From NCBI GenBank assembly GCA_949987705.1, contig OX465281.1, positions 195,349,112 to 195,413,111 of the forward strand: a DNA stretch of 64,000 nucleotides, in the 5' to 3' direction. This DNA is from Thereva unica (lineage: Eukaryota; Arthropoda; Insecta; Diptera; Therevidae). The translations under genes and the position numbers were made by a program. This document shows positions 33,271 to 45,360 of the stretch, piece by piece. Positions within the stretch are counted from its first letter, which is position 1. Every line of letters starts with the position of its first letter. The notes beneath the pieces are model-generated. The model worked only from the letters and a program-made list of their open reading frames with translations, did no database searches and was not told the origin of the DNA.

Positions 33271-33820
33271 TCTGAGCGTTAGGTGGAAGAGGAAACGTAG
33301 AATCGTGGTAATTGGACAGTATGGAGAGATCTCCTTAGCCGTCAGGTTTTTGTCTGCTTAAGGTAGTTAATATTCAGTTTGTGATTTTTATTTGCGAAAA
33401 AGACCTACTGGAAAAGATCCATAGTTCAGAAATATATAAAAACTTTTGTACTCAGTAATTCTGATTATCTTCCAGAATAAATAATGAAATCTATTAGGAA
33501 AGACTTATGGGCGATTGAATTTTCCTAGTTAAGAAGATTTGTACCAGCCTTGAAGAGCCTAGACTACACTATTAAAAAATACGATTAAATAAAATTCTTT
33601 GCTTACCATTTTGAATATGCTTTGAAAAATATTTCCTTATTGGCGAATCTTTCACAATAACTGGAAAAAATCCAATTAAAAACGGAATTCTTCCACTTCC
33701 ACAATGAATGTTATGATGAAGCCTATCATTTTCTCTCAAATGATTGGGATAAGGCAGCATTTCACTTTATTTAATTAATTTTTAAACTATAATAGTCTAA
33801 TCCTATGTGTTGTGCTTAGC
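33271..33820. other. AT-rich spacer
   Basis: No gene recognised. Confidence 0.4.
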
Positions 33821-34960
33821 TTAGACAAGATCCTAAAGACACTAGATAGCTACAGCATCGAGGCAGTTTCCTATACGGACGACATGATGAGATTAGTACC
33901 TGGAAAAATTCCTTCACACTATTAGTGAGATTATTGCGTTGGCACTTGGAAAGATTAGCGCTTGGTCCAACCGGGCTATCCGTTAACCCGGAAAACACGA
34001 TGATGATGCTCTTCACCGACAGGACTAAAATGCCCACCTTCACTTAACGGTCAAATATTAAGCTCTTCCCAGTCAGCTAAGTACCTGGATCTTATTCTGG
34101 ACCCAAAGTTGAAGTGGAGGTGGAATATATATTAGAAGAAAGAACAAGGAAGGCCAGTATAGCTTTCTATGGCTGTAAGTAGACATTCGGCATGAGATGG
34201 GATGGCTATACCTCTCTTGCCGGGATGTAAAGGGTCATTCTCCAGTAGGTACCGGATCATAGCAACATGGAGGGCAACGTGAAGACAGATGAATTGGCAA
34301 GGCTAGGGACAAACCTCTCGCAGGCAAACCGGTGGAGAATGTCTGAAGCCTCTCTCTGTGCTAAATAGAGACATCTCCATGTGCATTCTTTCAGTAGCTG
34401 CCTTCAGATAGTAGAGCCTATCATCATGTGCTAGGAATACTTGACCTTGTTACAACAAACAGAGATGGCGAGACCTCGTGGTGATGCCTCGCAAGGATAC
34501 CTCCAGAATCGTGCTGATGATAACGACACTGGCCAATTGAGCAGCAGAGAGCCATATTCAAAATTTCGTACTGCAGTAGCTGCGGAGAGGGACAGGCCGG
34601 TGAGACAATCGAACATATTCTCTGCGGATGTCCGGCTCTGGCTAATATCAGACACCGTGTGTTTGGAAGCCTCTTCTTCAAGGTTTCGAGGGATGTGTCG
34701 AAACTCAAAATAGGAGATTTGATACGGTACGGGATGGCTGTAAAACCCCTCCTAGCTTATTACTCCACTCAAAAGTTTTTCAAGGGTTCGGATGAAAACG
34801 GCGCATCTTTACGCCAATTGTGTTCCAACCAGTTCCAGATGGGACTGCCGCTCCTAACTGCCTAACAACCATCTTTCCTACAGGGGCCTGCTAATCGTAC
34901 TCAATGATAGAACCGCTGCCAGGGCAAAGGGGCATTACACCCTGAGCGATAATTTTTCAA
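33821..34960 (+). pseudogene. LOA/I-like RT end and RNase H, element D
   Basis: Broken frames give VSYTDDMMRLVPGK (YADD with A to T), LSVNPENTMMMLFTDRTK, SAKYLDLILDPKLKWRW and HSNMEGNVKTDELARLGTNL (the RNase H GNxxADELA motif). A C-terminal CPALANIRHRVFGSLFF follows, then KIGDLIRYGMAVK. A 3' UTR seems to reach about 34960. Many stops and shifts are present. Confidence 0.7.
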
Positions 34961-34969
34961 ATAAAAAAA

Positions 34970-35640
34970 CCATCACTATCATATAAAGTCCATGATAACA
35001 TACGAGGAAAATACAGCATAGCAATGGAGATGTGGAAAATCATGGGAGTAAAACATCAATTTTCACGTATTTGTAGACTTCGAGCAAGCATATGACAGCG
35101 TCAAGCGTGAGGAGCCATTTAAAGTAACAAAAGCTACAATCGAGGTAGTCCGGTGCAGAGTAAGAGTTTAACGAGACCTCTCAGAAAGTTTCACACCACG
35201 GAGAGGCGAGACAAGTCAACACAATGACTTCTGCTGATGACGTCACTCTAATAGGTAGGTCCTTTGCAAGTGTGAAAGAAGTCTTCATCAAACTGGAAAC
35301 AGCTGCGAAAAGAATGGGATGGATTACTCATCAATGAAGCAAAAACCAAGTGCCTTTGTACTAGCCTTGACTATAGCGACCCTTTTAAATAGCGAATCTC
35401 TGATGGAAAGCGAAATTCAGGTCGGCCACAAAGAAGCGATACATGGAGTCCATTGAAAAAGATTTTGTAAAGTTAGCCGTATGTAATTGGAGGGCATTAG
35501 CCAGGGACCGAACCACATAGAGAGAAATGCTGGAGAAAGCCAAGAGCAATAATAGGCTTAAGTGCTACAGATGACGATGAAAGTAACCATTGGGAAGAAG
35601 TGGGGTTTGTCTCCTAACGTAGTACGATAGATCACACACC
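34970..35640 (+). pseudogene. RTE-like RT fragment with internal deletions
   Basis: This reads FVDFEQAYDSVKREE (block 3 with catalytic D), then ADDVTLIGRSFASVKEVFIK and INEAKTKCLCTSLDY, and ends in the WRALARDRT-xREMLEKAKSNNRL tail. The block between DSVKREE and ADD is mostly deleted. It is related to the copy at 54034-56165. Confidence 0.7.
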
Positions 35641-35649
35641 TACAAGGCA

Positions 35650-36706
35650 AAGACCAAGGCAAAGAAAGCGTAACCATCCCAGCCCCTTAGAATAAAAGAA
35701 TCTGGATTTTCGACTGGAATCAGGGGAAGGGCACACGAAGGTGCTTAACTTTGTTATCCTACCCACGAAAACCGGTTTTTGCATGCCAGAGATTACGTTG
35801 TGAATGGAGAAGTAGACACAGTTTTCAGGATGCCATAAACTTCTTTACTGAAAGCTCTAAGCTCGAGGGTTGAGTAGGAGGAGGAGTCCTTTCTCCAGAG
35901 CTTGGGATCGAAGTTTTGTTCCGACTACCCGATCGCTGCAAGGTATACCCCCGCTTGGTTCTACTAATCAGCCAGCAAGGCGATAGGAATGGGACTGTCT
36001 ACATATACATCTTGCTCAAACAGCTCGAAAAATATCTCTGAATGTCCCAGATCTCTTAACGAGATGGCTCAGCCATTCAGGACCCTCCACGTATGGGTGC
36101 CGATCACCGAAATACAGAGAGAAATTGTATAGCTAACGAACTGGCTAGGAATAGTAAGACCGCCGCCCTGCTTCCTGAGAAGGAAAGGGTTGGTATGCCT
36201 TGGGCCACTTTTAAACTCCGATGCAAACAGCACACAATGCAACATGCAAAGAATCATTGGAGGGATCTTTAAGTTCAAGTTAATCTGGCTCTCTTATGAT
36301 CTCAGGCTTCATTACTGAGCCTCGGGAAAGACCTCTGAGTTATAGTGGGAGTGCTGACCAGACACTGTCTGATAGGGACGCATGCGACCCGCTTAGGTCT
36401 TGAGACCTACGCTTTTTGCAGAAGCTGTGAGAATCAGGACGAGGAGGAAAGTGTACAACATCTCCTCTATTACTGCCCAACCCTAAGCAGAACTTTGGCG
36501 AACCCTTTTTGAGCACTCTTGCGGAAATATCTAAGACTGGGATTCTGCAGCTAAGGAAATTCATTACGTCCTCGAAGTGGTTTAGCGAAGAAACGACACT
36601 TCAACATCAAGTTTAAAGTGGGATCACTATGGCATCACAATGGGCCTATCCTTTTTGGCCTACGTGTACGAGCCTTAAACCAACAGATCAGCCATATCTA
36701 ACCTAA
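35650..36706 (+). pseudogene. LOA/I-like RNase H and 3' end, element E
   Basis: This reads SLNEMAQPFRTLHVWVP, then PEKERVGMPWATFKLRCKQH and CENQDEEESVQHLLYYC, the RNase H end and the zinc-like C-terminal motif. The 3' UTR (GGTTTAGCGAAGAAACGAC, then TATGGCATCACAATGGGCC) ends with CAGCCATATCTAACCTAA. The same 3' UTR is at 42747-42895 and, in minus orientation, at 40156-40330. The MITE at 36707 sits in its last bases. Confidence 0.75.
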
Positions 36707-37955
36707 GGGTCTGCCCTTAATTACGTGAGGCCAATCTCACGTTAGGAGAGGGGGTCCCGGAAAATATCACGTAATATTTTTCCTCAAGAAACGGTGTAAA
36801 ATTGTTTAAAAAACTGGGTTGAATTAAGTTTCTCCACTAAATACCCCCATTCACTTACATGCCAGGTCTGCATACACGGCCCTGATAAGGGATGAAGACT
36901 TCAGGTATTCTGCCGTGGCAAGCAGGTGACGTCATCATTTCCTACAGACATACAAGTAAAGACGACAGTTTAGCATAGCAAGTTGTTAATTCAAGTGCAA
37001 AAATGTTCATAGCCTCAACGAAAACTTTAAAGACACAAAGAGAGGGGCGCGGCGGCTTGCGGAGACGACGACTGGGAAAACGTTTAAAATACACGGAACA
37101 ACATATTTGCTAACACAAAGGCCAGGCGGCGCGGGTAAATTAAATGTATGGGAAATTCTCTCGCAAGTGGCCGTCGTCACAGCTTCTGCTCTAATCTGTT
37201 TGTGCCTTAAGGCGGCACCAAACTCACGCCGTGATCACCCGCGAACAAGCGCGAACGCGAGCGTGGATAGTTTTCGCGCCCGAGTGGGTATGGCGTAAAC
37301 TAGAAGTTCAGATCTTCAGGCACAAGCTGATGATAAATGTCCACACAGATAAAGATTTTTGTAAGTTTTCTTGGACTGCAGGCCCCATGTAGTTGGCGGC
37401 TGGTTAATGTGGGGTGATACTAGGCTGCAAGGCGAAAACTTTCAGACTAAAGCCTGCCGTAGACCTGTGTGCGAAAGAGGGTCCTAAGATATTAATAAAT
37501 CCTGCACAAAAAATTTTATCCGAGCGCCAGAAAGTAGCATAGTAGCTCCTCGATTGTTTAGCCGGCACCCGACTGCGACTGCGCGACGTTGGTCGTACGA
37601 GCCAAGAAAACACTGACTCCCGAAAAGGCCCTGCGAAAATAGAACTACAGGAAGGGCCCTCGCCGAATTTTAGCGTAATGAAATTCTTGTTGGGTATGAG
37701 TGCTCACGTTTTGGTAGTGCTGTGTCCACTACAAGAAGAAAAGGCGAGTGGAATAGAGGAGGTGCAAGTAGGAGTTCGACCTATGTATAATTAAATCTTG
37801 TGGCTAAGCCCGTAAATACGTATTTTTAGTGTAAATACATAATACATAATACATGAGATTAGTGGGAGGGGTAGGGGGTCGAGCCAAATCTAACGACATG
37901 CCACCAAGGCAGAGGGAGGGTCGAAAAACCGCTGCACTTAATTTATGGACGACCC
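36707..37955. mobile_element. MITE family M (GGGTCGTCCAT ends), copy A, 1249 bp
   Basis: The ends are GGGTCTGCCCTTAATTACGT (left) and the complement of GGGTCGTCCATAAATTA (right). CTAA flanks both sides (36703-36706 and 37956-37959). Subterminal blocks read AATATCACGTAAT and ACTGGGTTGAATTAAGT. No transposase frame is seen. Other copies are at 39868-40155 plus 42183-42376 (split) and 57084-57857. Confidence 0.78.
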
Positions 37956-39867
37956 CTAACATAACCTAAAGTAACCGTAACTAAGCGAGCTAGATATAGA
38001 AACGCGAGACCATGTCACTGTGAAGGGGCTATATTTTAATAACAAAAAATAAAAATAATAATAAAATTGGCATCAAGCTTGCAGGATACAGGATAATAAA
38101 GAAACATAATTTCTACAACTGTTAAAATAGTGTGACGATCAACGATTTTTAAAAGTACTCAAATTTTAATCGAATAATAAATTTCTTTCACTCTTTTACA
38201 CAGAACTTAATTGAAATGAATATCCATTATTAAAATATCATAAACATCTGTTGGAATCTGTCAAATTCTAAGCTATAAACCCAACATGGCGCCACAACGC
38301 GCACCAAAATTAATTTTAAACACCGGATATTTTTAAAACAAACTGAATAAATTGAAATAACTTTTGGTAATGCGAGAGGTAAAGGTATGTGCGCGTTTTT
38401 TGCAATACAAAAAATAATTCAATGAAGCTGTGAAATTGAGTTCTGCTGCCATACAGAATTAGTCTTAAATCGAATAGATTTTTCAGCTCTAATTCAAATT
38501 ATTCATGCTGTTCGAGATAAACAAACAAAGTTCCTTTTCCGCGTATCGAAGCAGTTTAGTGATTACCTTGCGCGCCACAGAAAATCCCTGGCAAATTATT
38601 TTGCCAATCAGTAGCACAACCTCTGTAACGAGCAATTGGTCGTTTCTTTCACAAGTTCGGCATCAACTTTAGAGCAGAACACCTATTTTTTAAGAGGTAA
38701 CCTCGAGAGGATTCGACGGCTGTGGTCTCTTGTTTACATCGAATCCAATTTCTGAACCAATTTGAGCCAGACCAGTGAGCATAGCAAAAAAGTAAGATTC
38801 TTCGTTTTTCTTTAATTGCACTGCGGCGGATGGAGTCCGTAATGTAATGCCTTTCCTTCTTTTTTCCGCGCATCTACAAGAAAACGAAATGAAATGAGAT
38901 TCGTCTTAGACGATACGGCGTGGGTCTAGTAGCAGTCTGGGACGGAGGCAGAAGCATAATTAAATGCGGCGGGCAGCAATCACCGGTGCATGACGTCAAG
39001 AGGGGCGTTGAAGATATATATTCTTCTCTAAATTACCTGCTTCTGATAAAAGAGTCACGCACAGTTTGAAACCTGGTGGCTGTTAAAACTGCTCCAAAGT
39101 AACGAAGAAACATTTACTCGAATTATTCAATGTGAAAATGTGAAAAGTGAAAAATAATGGAAGAAATTTGAGCCAGTTTTTTTCTCTTGCTGAAAATATG
39201 ATGGATCGACAAATTGCTTCGATTCTCTGATAACGAAACGCTTTTTGGCATAAATTAAAAATTCCATTTTGAGACGAGTGATTCTTGAAATTCATATTTC
39301 TTACTACGAGGTGTCGTCATTTTTCTGTTCCAGGTCGGTGGCGTGGGAAACTTAAAGAATACTTAGTAAGGTCTTAACAATAATTGAATAGGAAAAATTT
39401 TGGTCTAAATGAACGAATATCAAATTTTAAAATATGCAAGGGTTCAAACGGTATGCCGGCCGGGCTTCAAATGTGCCACGGTTCTACAAAGTCCGCGGAT
39501 ATATTTGGCAAGTTGTGAGAAAGAAGGAGTGAACTATAAAAACTGTGGTAAGATTTCAATGATTTTAGCTTACGTGTTGCACGATATAAAGCGCATTTTT
39601 TTTTTCATTTTAGAGTTATTTTTGAAACAATTAGAAAATTTGCGGCAATTTTTTATGTACGAACTGTTTGGCATTATGAGAAAGCCTGCGGGCTGGGATT
39701 GCTTCGTTTTTTCTCAAGCTGCTGACTGGGTTCTCTGTTTCCAGAAGTGTGATGACAAGACAGAAATAGTAACAGCAATTTATGCAATGGCCTATTGTAA
39801 CGTAGCTGGAAAAGATGGCTTCCCGTCAGAATTGTTGAAAACCGATTAAATTCCCTTAGCAGATTAG
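37956..39867. other. Spacer, mostly AT-rich
   Basis: No clear gene. A 146-codon plus frame (39409-39849) ends NVAGKDGFPSELLKTD. Its last part resembles the NKAAGKDGLPAELxK start of RTE-type RTs, so the tail (about 39730-39849) may be an RTE fragment; the rest is not recognised. Palindromes near 38490-38780 are weak. Confidence 0.35.
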
Positions 39868-40155
39868 GGGTCGTCCATTAATTACGCGAGTCGTTTAGGG
39901 GGAGGGGGTCGAGCCGAATCTCACCCAGTCCGACCGGGGTTTCCGAAAATATCACGTAGTTTTTTATCTCAAAAAACAGCGAAAATTACTAAAAACTGGG
40001 TTAAATTAAGTAAAACATGTTTCTCCACTAAAGAACCCCATTCACTTACAGGCTGCAGACAGGCCAGTTTGGCAGGCACGGGCCGATGAAGGCCACACAA
40101 TACTCAGTCTGAGGAGGACTTCAGCTATCCCCCTGACAAGCCGTGGCTTGCAAGT
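39868..40155. mobile_element. MITE family M, copy B/C, left part
   Basis: It begins GGGTCGTCCATTAATTACG and follows copy A and copy D closely up to CCGTGGCTTGCAAGT. There it is cut by element F. The continuation is at 42183-42376. Confidence 0.8.
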
Positions 40156-42170
40156 GGTAGGTTAGCTTAGGTTAGTTATGGCTGAGTTGCTGGTATACAG
40201 CCCAAACACTTAGGCCAAAGGAATAGGCCCATTGTGATGCCTTAACGATTCTACTTTAAACCCGATGTCAAAGTGTCGTTTCTTCTCTAAACCACCTCGA
40301 GGACGTAATGAATCTTCTTAGTTGCGGGATCCCAAACTTCGGGATTTTCGCAAGCGTGCTTAGGAACGGTTCACCAAAAGTGGCAAGTCTCCTTTTGCTT
40401 AGGGCTGGCCAGTGACAGAGGAGGTGTTTTACACTTTCCTCCTCGTCTAGACAGCTTCTTCAGAAATCGTTGGTTTCGAGACCTAAGCGGGCCATATGTG
40501 TCCGTATCAGACAGTGTCCGGTCAGCAATCCCACTGTAATTGAGAGGTCCCGCCTACCGAGGCTTAGCAGTGAGATGGTCCGCCTGAGATCGTAAGAGCG
40601 CCAAGTCATTTTGGCCAAGGTGCATTTATTAAGATCTCTCCAATGCTTCTCTGCTAGTTGCATTGTGTGGTATTTGCATTGGAGTTTAAAGGTGACCCAA
40701 GGCATACCAAGCCTTTCCTTTTCAAGAAGGAAAGTGGCGATCGTGCCTTTCCTAGCCAGTTCGTCAGCTATACAATTTTCCTCTATATTTCGGTGACCAG
40801 GCACCCATATGAAGAGAGTCCTGAATTGCTGAACCATCTCGTTAAGAGATCGGCGGCATTCATAGATAGTTCTGGAGTTATTAGTGGAAGAGCGCAAGAC
40901 GCAGGAAGGGTCGTCTAGCTAGTAGATTTGCAAAACAGCCTCATGTATGGGTAAAACCTCGGCTTGGTATACACTGCAGTGATAGGATAGTCGGAAGAAG
41001 ACTTCGATCCCAAGTTCCGATGAGAAAACTCCTCGACCCGACTCGACCCTCGAGCTTAGAAAATATCACGTAGTAATATCATCAGTGAAGAAGTTTATGG
41101 CATCTTGAATACTATGTGGTCTATTACTCCATTCACGACGTGAAGCGGTGTGGACCTCGTAGTTCTTCGTAAAGGTGACCTCGGATGTGCGAAAATCGGT
41201 TTCTGTGGGAATGTTGACAGAGTCTAGCACCTTAACGTGCACTCCCCTTATTCTGGTCAAGATCCAGACTCTTTTATTCTAAGCGCGGCGACAGTCGCAT
41301 TTTCCCTTGCTACAAGGTTCAAAGGAAGGAGGTGTAACATAACGTTTAGGGCGTCTGTAGGTGTGGAACGAAGTGTGCCTGTTATGCATAACTCGGCACA
41401 TCGTTCCACTTTCTGTAAATTAGCAATTGGATTTCTTCAAGGTTGGCCAGAATACTAAGACCCCGTATATTGGACGGACAATTGCTGTATAGATCCACCG
41501 TACTATGTTAGGAGAGAAGCCTCATTTCTTCCCAATGGATTTTTTTGCAAGCGAAAAGCGCTATGTTCGCTTTTTTAATGCGCTCTTCTGTATTTTTATT
41601 TCAGAGGAGCTTCTTGTCCAGGGTTACTCCCAGATATTTGGCACTGTTGCTAAATTTCAGCCTGACTGGGGAGGAGTTAGGAGTGGAGTTTTATACCACT
41701 CGTGAAGACGACTAATTCTGTTTTTTCTCCATGCGTCGCAGCAGCTGGTTCACAGTCACGACCCATAGAAGTAGAGAAAGTACTCCTCCTTGCGGGGTAC
41801 CTCTGTTGACAGCCCTTCGGACCGACCAGGCGCCAAGGCTTGAGCTTACGATCCTGCCGGTAAGCATTTAATGTATAAGAGACACCAGCGACGCCTAGAT
41901 CCCCAACGTCGCCAAGGCCAGGGTGATGGCATTCGCGAGCACGTTGTTAAACGCTGCCTCTATGTCAAGGAAAGCTACTAATGTATATTCTTTGACTTAG
42001 AGTGACTTCTCTATGGTTGAAACCAATGAGTGAAGGACAGAATCTATAGATCTGCCGTTTGTATAGGCGTGCTGCGCGCCGGAGTTCCGAGGTTGGTATG
42101 GTCTGCCTCAGATGTATCTCAATTATCCTTTCTAGAGTCTTTAATAAAAAGGATAACAGGCTGATTGGTC
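40156..42170 (-). mobile_element. LOA/I-like non-LTR retrotransposon F with 12-bp target duplication
   Basis: This minus-strand element with RT, RNase H and 3' UTR sits inside MITE copy B/C. TGGCTTGCAAGT (40144-40155) and TGGCTTGCAGGT (42171-42182) flank it and match one stretch of the intact MITE. The 3' end (right to left) reads CAGCCATAACTAACCTAAG. It is 5'-truncated, starting in the RT. Confidence 0.85.
40460..42170 (-). pseudogene. RT and RNase H of element F
   Basis: From the 5' side (high coordinates): NLQARPISLLSFLLKTLERI, YTNGRSIDS, VAFLDIEAAFNNV (block 3, catalytic D kept), GTPQGGVLSLLLWVVT (block 4), AKYLGVTLDKKLL and, after gaps, the RNase H part FIWVPGHRNIEENCIADELA with LGMPWVTFKLQCKYH. 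The last frame (40460-40897) ends LGLETNDF. The YADD block is lost and several stops occur. Confidence 0.75.
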
Positions 42171-42182
42171 TGGCTTGCAGGT

Positions 42183-42376
42183 TATTCCCTACAGACACGC
42201 AGGCGCAGACGACAGTTTAGCATAGCAGGTTGTTAATTCAAGTGCAAAAATGTTCATGGCATCAACAAAAACTTTAAAGGCACAAACAGATTGGTGACTA
42301 GAAAAACCTTTAAAATACACGTACCACCATATTTGCGGACACAATGCGCATGCGGCGAGGAGAAATTAATTGTATG
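42183..42376. mobile_element. MITE family M, copy B/C, right part
   Basis: TATTCCCTACAGACACGCAG onward matches the middle of copy A (36955-37150: CGACAGTTTAGCATAGCA, GTTGTTAATTCAAGTGC). It is cut at 42377 by SINE S3, so the right half of this MITE copy is missing. Confidence 0.75.
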
Positions 42377-42745
42377 TCTAGTCGGAAAATCGTGAAGAGA
42401 GAGAGAGAGAAGTGAAGAAAGGAACTGCCACAACCTAGCCGCGATATTTTATTCCACCTACTCCAACCATACTAATCCGACTCTGACATTGGGGCATCGA
42501 GAAACAACTCGCTGGAGTGTTATGCCTCCTGAAACGGATTCTCATAAACCAATCGATGACATGCGCTTTGGTGGAGCGGGGAAGGGCTAGCGAAGGTTAT
42601 GACAGGAGGAAAATCAGGAATGTAAAGAGCGAAGTAAAGTGAAGGTGGAAAGTGAAAAGGCGAAGGACCCTGTGCTGCCGGGATTCGAACTCGAGACCTC
42701 TGTGGTGGTAGCTAGACGCCTTACTCCCTAAGCTACAGAAGCCCA
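42377..42745 (-). mobile_element. tRNA-derived SINE, copy S3 (3' truncated)
   Basis: The minus copy starts at TCTAGTCGG, so the last about 90 bp with the A-tail are missing. It runs to the head (CTCCCTAAGCTACAGAAGCCC). It contains a GA microsatellite (about 42394-42412) that is also partly seen in S5. Confidence 0.8.
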
Positions 42746-42746
42746 A

Positions 42747-42900
42747 AAGATTCATTACTTTCTCGAGAGGTTTAGCGAAGAAACGACGCTTTAACATCAG
42801 GTTTAAAGTGGGATCATTATGGCATCACAATGGGCCTATCTTTTTGGCCTAAGTGTATGAGCTTAAACTAACAGCTCAGCCATATCTAATCTAACCTAAG
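42747..42900 (+). repeat. 3' UTR fragment of an element-E-type retrotransposon
   Basis: GAGAGGTTTAGCGAAGAAAC to CAGCCATATCTAATCTAACC matches the 3' end of element E (36560-36706). Confidence 0.75.
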
Positions 42901-43730
42901 GTTGCAAGTATCGTGACGAGTTCAATGCTTCAAAAACGACGTACTGAAAACGACGTCTCCAACAAATCTCGCAATATCTCCATATAACTATCTGTTTCAG
43001 CGGATAACTAACTCAATAACTTAACTCAATTTACATATGTTTCAGATATAACTAAGATAAAAATATTGTGATTTAACTATTAAATACGAAAATTAATTAG
43101 CATATAATTTCATAAAGCGCTCCCAAACTTTTACTTGTAGTTACATAGAGGTGGATTAAAAAATTATTTTGACCTTTTATAGTTCATTCAAGGCGTTCAC
43201 AAAACTCGCATGTTTCCGAAATTATCAACAAATCTTAAAAATAATATCATACTTCATATATGTATAAACACAATTTTTTCGGCTCGCAAAGCCAACGTAA
43301 AAATGATATATGAGTATATCTCCCCCACAAGTGAATGTGTTAATAAATTTGGGGGGTTGTATAAAAGAATATTCCGTACTTGGGGGATGAATAAAATTAG
43401 CATATCCAAGTATATCTCCATATTAAAATTGGGCACACCTATAGCAGTTTTTATTTTTAACATTCTTTGAGGTTGCTTATGAAAATAGTGTTATATGGAT
43501 AATTCCTTCGGAGGGAGCAACGAAGCTCGAGCAGGAGATTGATAAGATATGCTAAAATTTTTTTTATTCACCTAAGGAGGCTTAGATAGATCCAGTTTTA
43601 TATTTTTGTGCTTATCATTATCCTATGCATTTATTTTCTGTTGGTCTACCATAGATAATCTGGACAAACATTCTTTCCTCGAACAGCGTATCCTAGCCAT
43701 CGTAGTCTGCTCAAATATCTGGGTGTAACA
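42901..43730. other. AT-rich spacer
   Basis: Two overlapping frames, plus 43210-43470 and minus 43254-43463, are AT-driven and not recognised. No gene is called. Confidence 0.4.
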
Positions 43731-43877
43731 TTATTATAAAAAAGCATTCGCCTCGGTTAATGGGAGCTTTATATAACAGGCACTACGGCATCGAAGACTG
43801 CATGGGGAAATAAAAGATTTGATAAAAGCGTTATACACCAACTCCAAATGCTGAGTTTCCATAATGGAAAATTATTT
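43731..43877 (+). pseudogene. Small non-LTR RT fragment
   Basis: With two frameshifts this reads KKAFASVNGSF, LRHYGIEDC and LIKALYTNSKC, close to KKAFDSVNRxxLWxALRHYG and LIKALYxxSxC of RTE-like RT block 3. The catalytic D is changed to A. Confidence 0.5.
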
Positions 43878-44030
43878 TCGACAGCTGTGTTAAGTTGGCA
43901 GGACCAGCTCGGAAAAATATTTTCCGCTATGGCTCAAAATCATCCGCTTTTTTTATACGCTACCAAACCTTCAAAAAAAATTTCCGCTTTTCCCATTTTC
44001 CGGGAAAATGGGGTCCCGCTTGTGTGGAAA
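43878..44030 (+). repeat. hAT-end-like repeat, copy 1
   Basis: TGTTAAGTTGGCAGGACC followed by TTTTCCGCTATGGCTC matches the complement of 51800-51945, where it leads to a CAGTGGCGGTGCC end. It appears to be a diverged terminal fragment of the same DNA element. Confidence 0.5.
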
Positions 44031-44271
44031 AGTTCAATAATTTCCACGAATGAATCTAGATCAACAATGTTTATTAATTATATAATTCAATATAAATGCA
44101 TATAAAATCTCGTAACGCGTACAACAAGGGCTTCCTATTCGTAGCTAATCTGAAAATAAAATGAGGAAATTCCAAAATTTCCTACATAATATTTTTGACA
44201 TGAGGCTACCCGATATAAAATAAAAATAATGAATCAGTAGGTGCATTTTCTTACAAGTACATTTTCTAACA
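44031..44271 (-). repeat. 3' LTR of BEL/Pao element 2 (right limit firm)
   Basis: The LTR start TGTTAGAAAATGTACTTG follows the purine-rich TCAGGTGGGAGTG (44272-44284). AATAAA lies at about 44069-44074 on the minus strand. The far end is not defined; about 240 bp can be followed. Confidence 0.6.
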
Positions 44272-44396
44272 CACTCCCACCTGAGTTAATTAAATGAAAT
44301 TGACTCACAAATAACAAAAAAGTAACAAATTACACAAAATTACGTGAACAAAGAAAAAAAAACAAGCTAACCTAACCTAAATTCAACCTTTTAGTT

Positions 44397-45045
44397 CTAA
44401 TCTCGCGACCACTTCGTATCGTTCTTACTGTCTCCTTGATCCTCCGCTGATTCTTCATCATCTTGAAATTTTCCCCTTATGGCCTCTAATACACTCTGTT
44501 TTCGTCTCGCTAGTTTATATTCGACATTGTCATCTACTGCGGAGCTACAAAATTCAATCTCCAGCGGATAAATCTTCTGCACTGGTCGCAGCATTGTTCC
44601 CTAATCTAATCACTCCTTCTCGGCCGGGTATGAGTTCTTCTATTCTTGCTAAAGGCCATTCTCCACGCTTCGAATTGTCAGCTTCCACAAGAACTATTTC
44701 TCCCACCTTAACAGTTCTGAGAGAAATTCCTTTAGAATGAAGAATAAGCTGACCTAAGTATTCACAGCGGAATCTTTTCTTGAGAGTTTTTCTTAGTTCA
44801 TTACGATAACGTAATTTCCGATTATAGTCCATAACCTCTATACAATTCAAGTCTGGTGGCCCAGCTTCTGTGTTTTCTTGTAAAAACATATTGGGAGTCA
44901 AAGGCGTTAAATCTGCACACTCTTCGGAAACATATGTTAACGGACGAGAATTGACTACCGTTTCGCATTCACATACTATAGTTTCCATTTCCTCCCAAGT
45001 CAGTGAATTTCTTCCCAGTACACGTCGTAACAACTGTTTCGTTTC
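44397..45045 (-). pseudogene. Integrase C-terminal part of BEL/Pao element 2
   Basis: KQLLRRVLGRNSLTWEEMET, then VVNSRPLTYVSEECADLTPL, then GEIVLVEADNSKRGEWPLAR is the end of a BEL integrase (compare the copy at 1-600). A one-base shift near 44595 moves the tail to a second frame (MLRPVQKIYPLEIEF...) that stops at 44397. It joins the fragment at 52393, where the WWERLIGLT motif precedes it. Confidence 0.85.
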
Positions 45046-45360
45046 GACAGCATTGCCAAATCGAATCGCGAATAGTTGGATAATTTGCCGTTAATTAGTC
45101 GTTAATTAGTCGTGAAAACGCCAAATTTGTCGTTCTTATTTTTTTTTTAAAAATCGGATGTTTTTCTAACTTTATATAAAGTTAGAAAAACAGCCATACA
45201 AAAAATGAATAAAAAAAATTTTTTCTTCCATGAGAATTTGCCGTTTTTTAGTCGTAAAAGAATGGCCTAGACAGATTTGGAAAATAATAAAAAGTACAGT
45301 TGACATTATTTTAAGTTTCGAGAATACTTGCGAAAAAAAAATAAAATTGTCACAACTAAT
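45046..45360 (+). repeat. Left inverted arm of E1
   Basis: It matches the complement of 51990-52370 nearly base for base; the right arm has about 35 bp extra near 52085-52120. It includes a 34-bp palindrome at 45159-45192, whose halves (AAAGTTAGAAAAACA) copy the element end, and tandem TTAATTAGTCG units near 45085-45110. Confidence 0.85.

Noticed and set aside
34441..34713. 90-codon frame overlapping two antisense frames
   Set aside because: It lies in the decayed RNase H region of element D, and the reading that matches the family uses other frames.
39409..39849. Host gene of 146 codons
   Set aside because: Its last part looks like an RTE fragment and the remainder has no recognisable domain or splice support, so I kept it as a note only.
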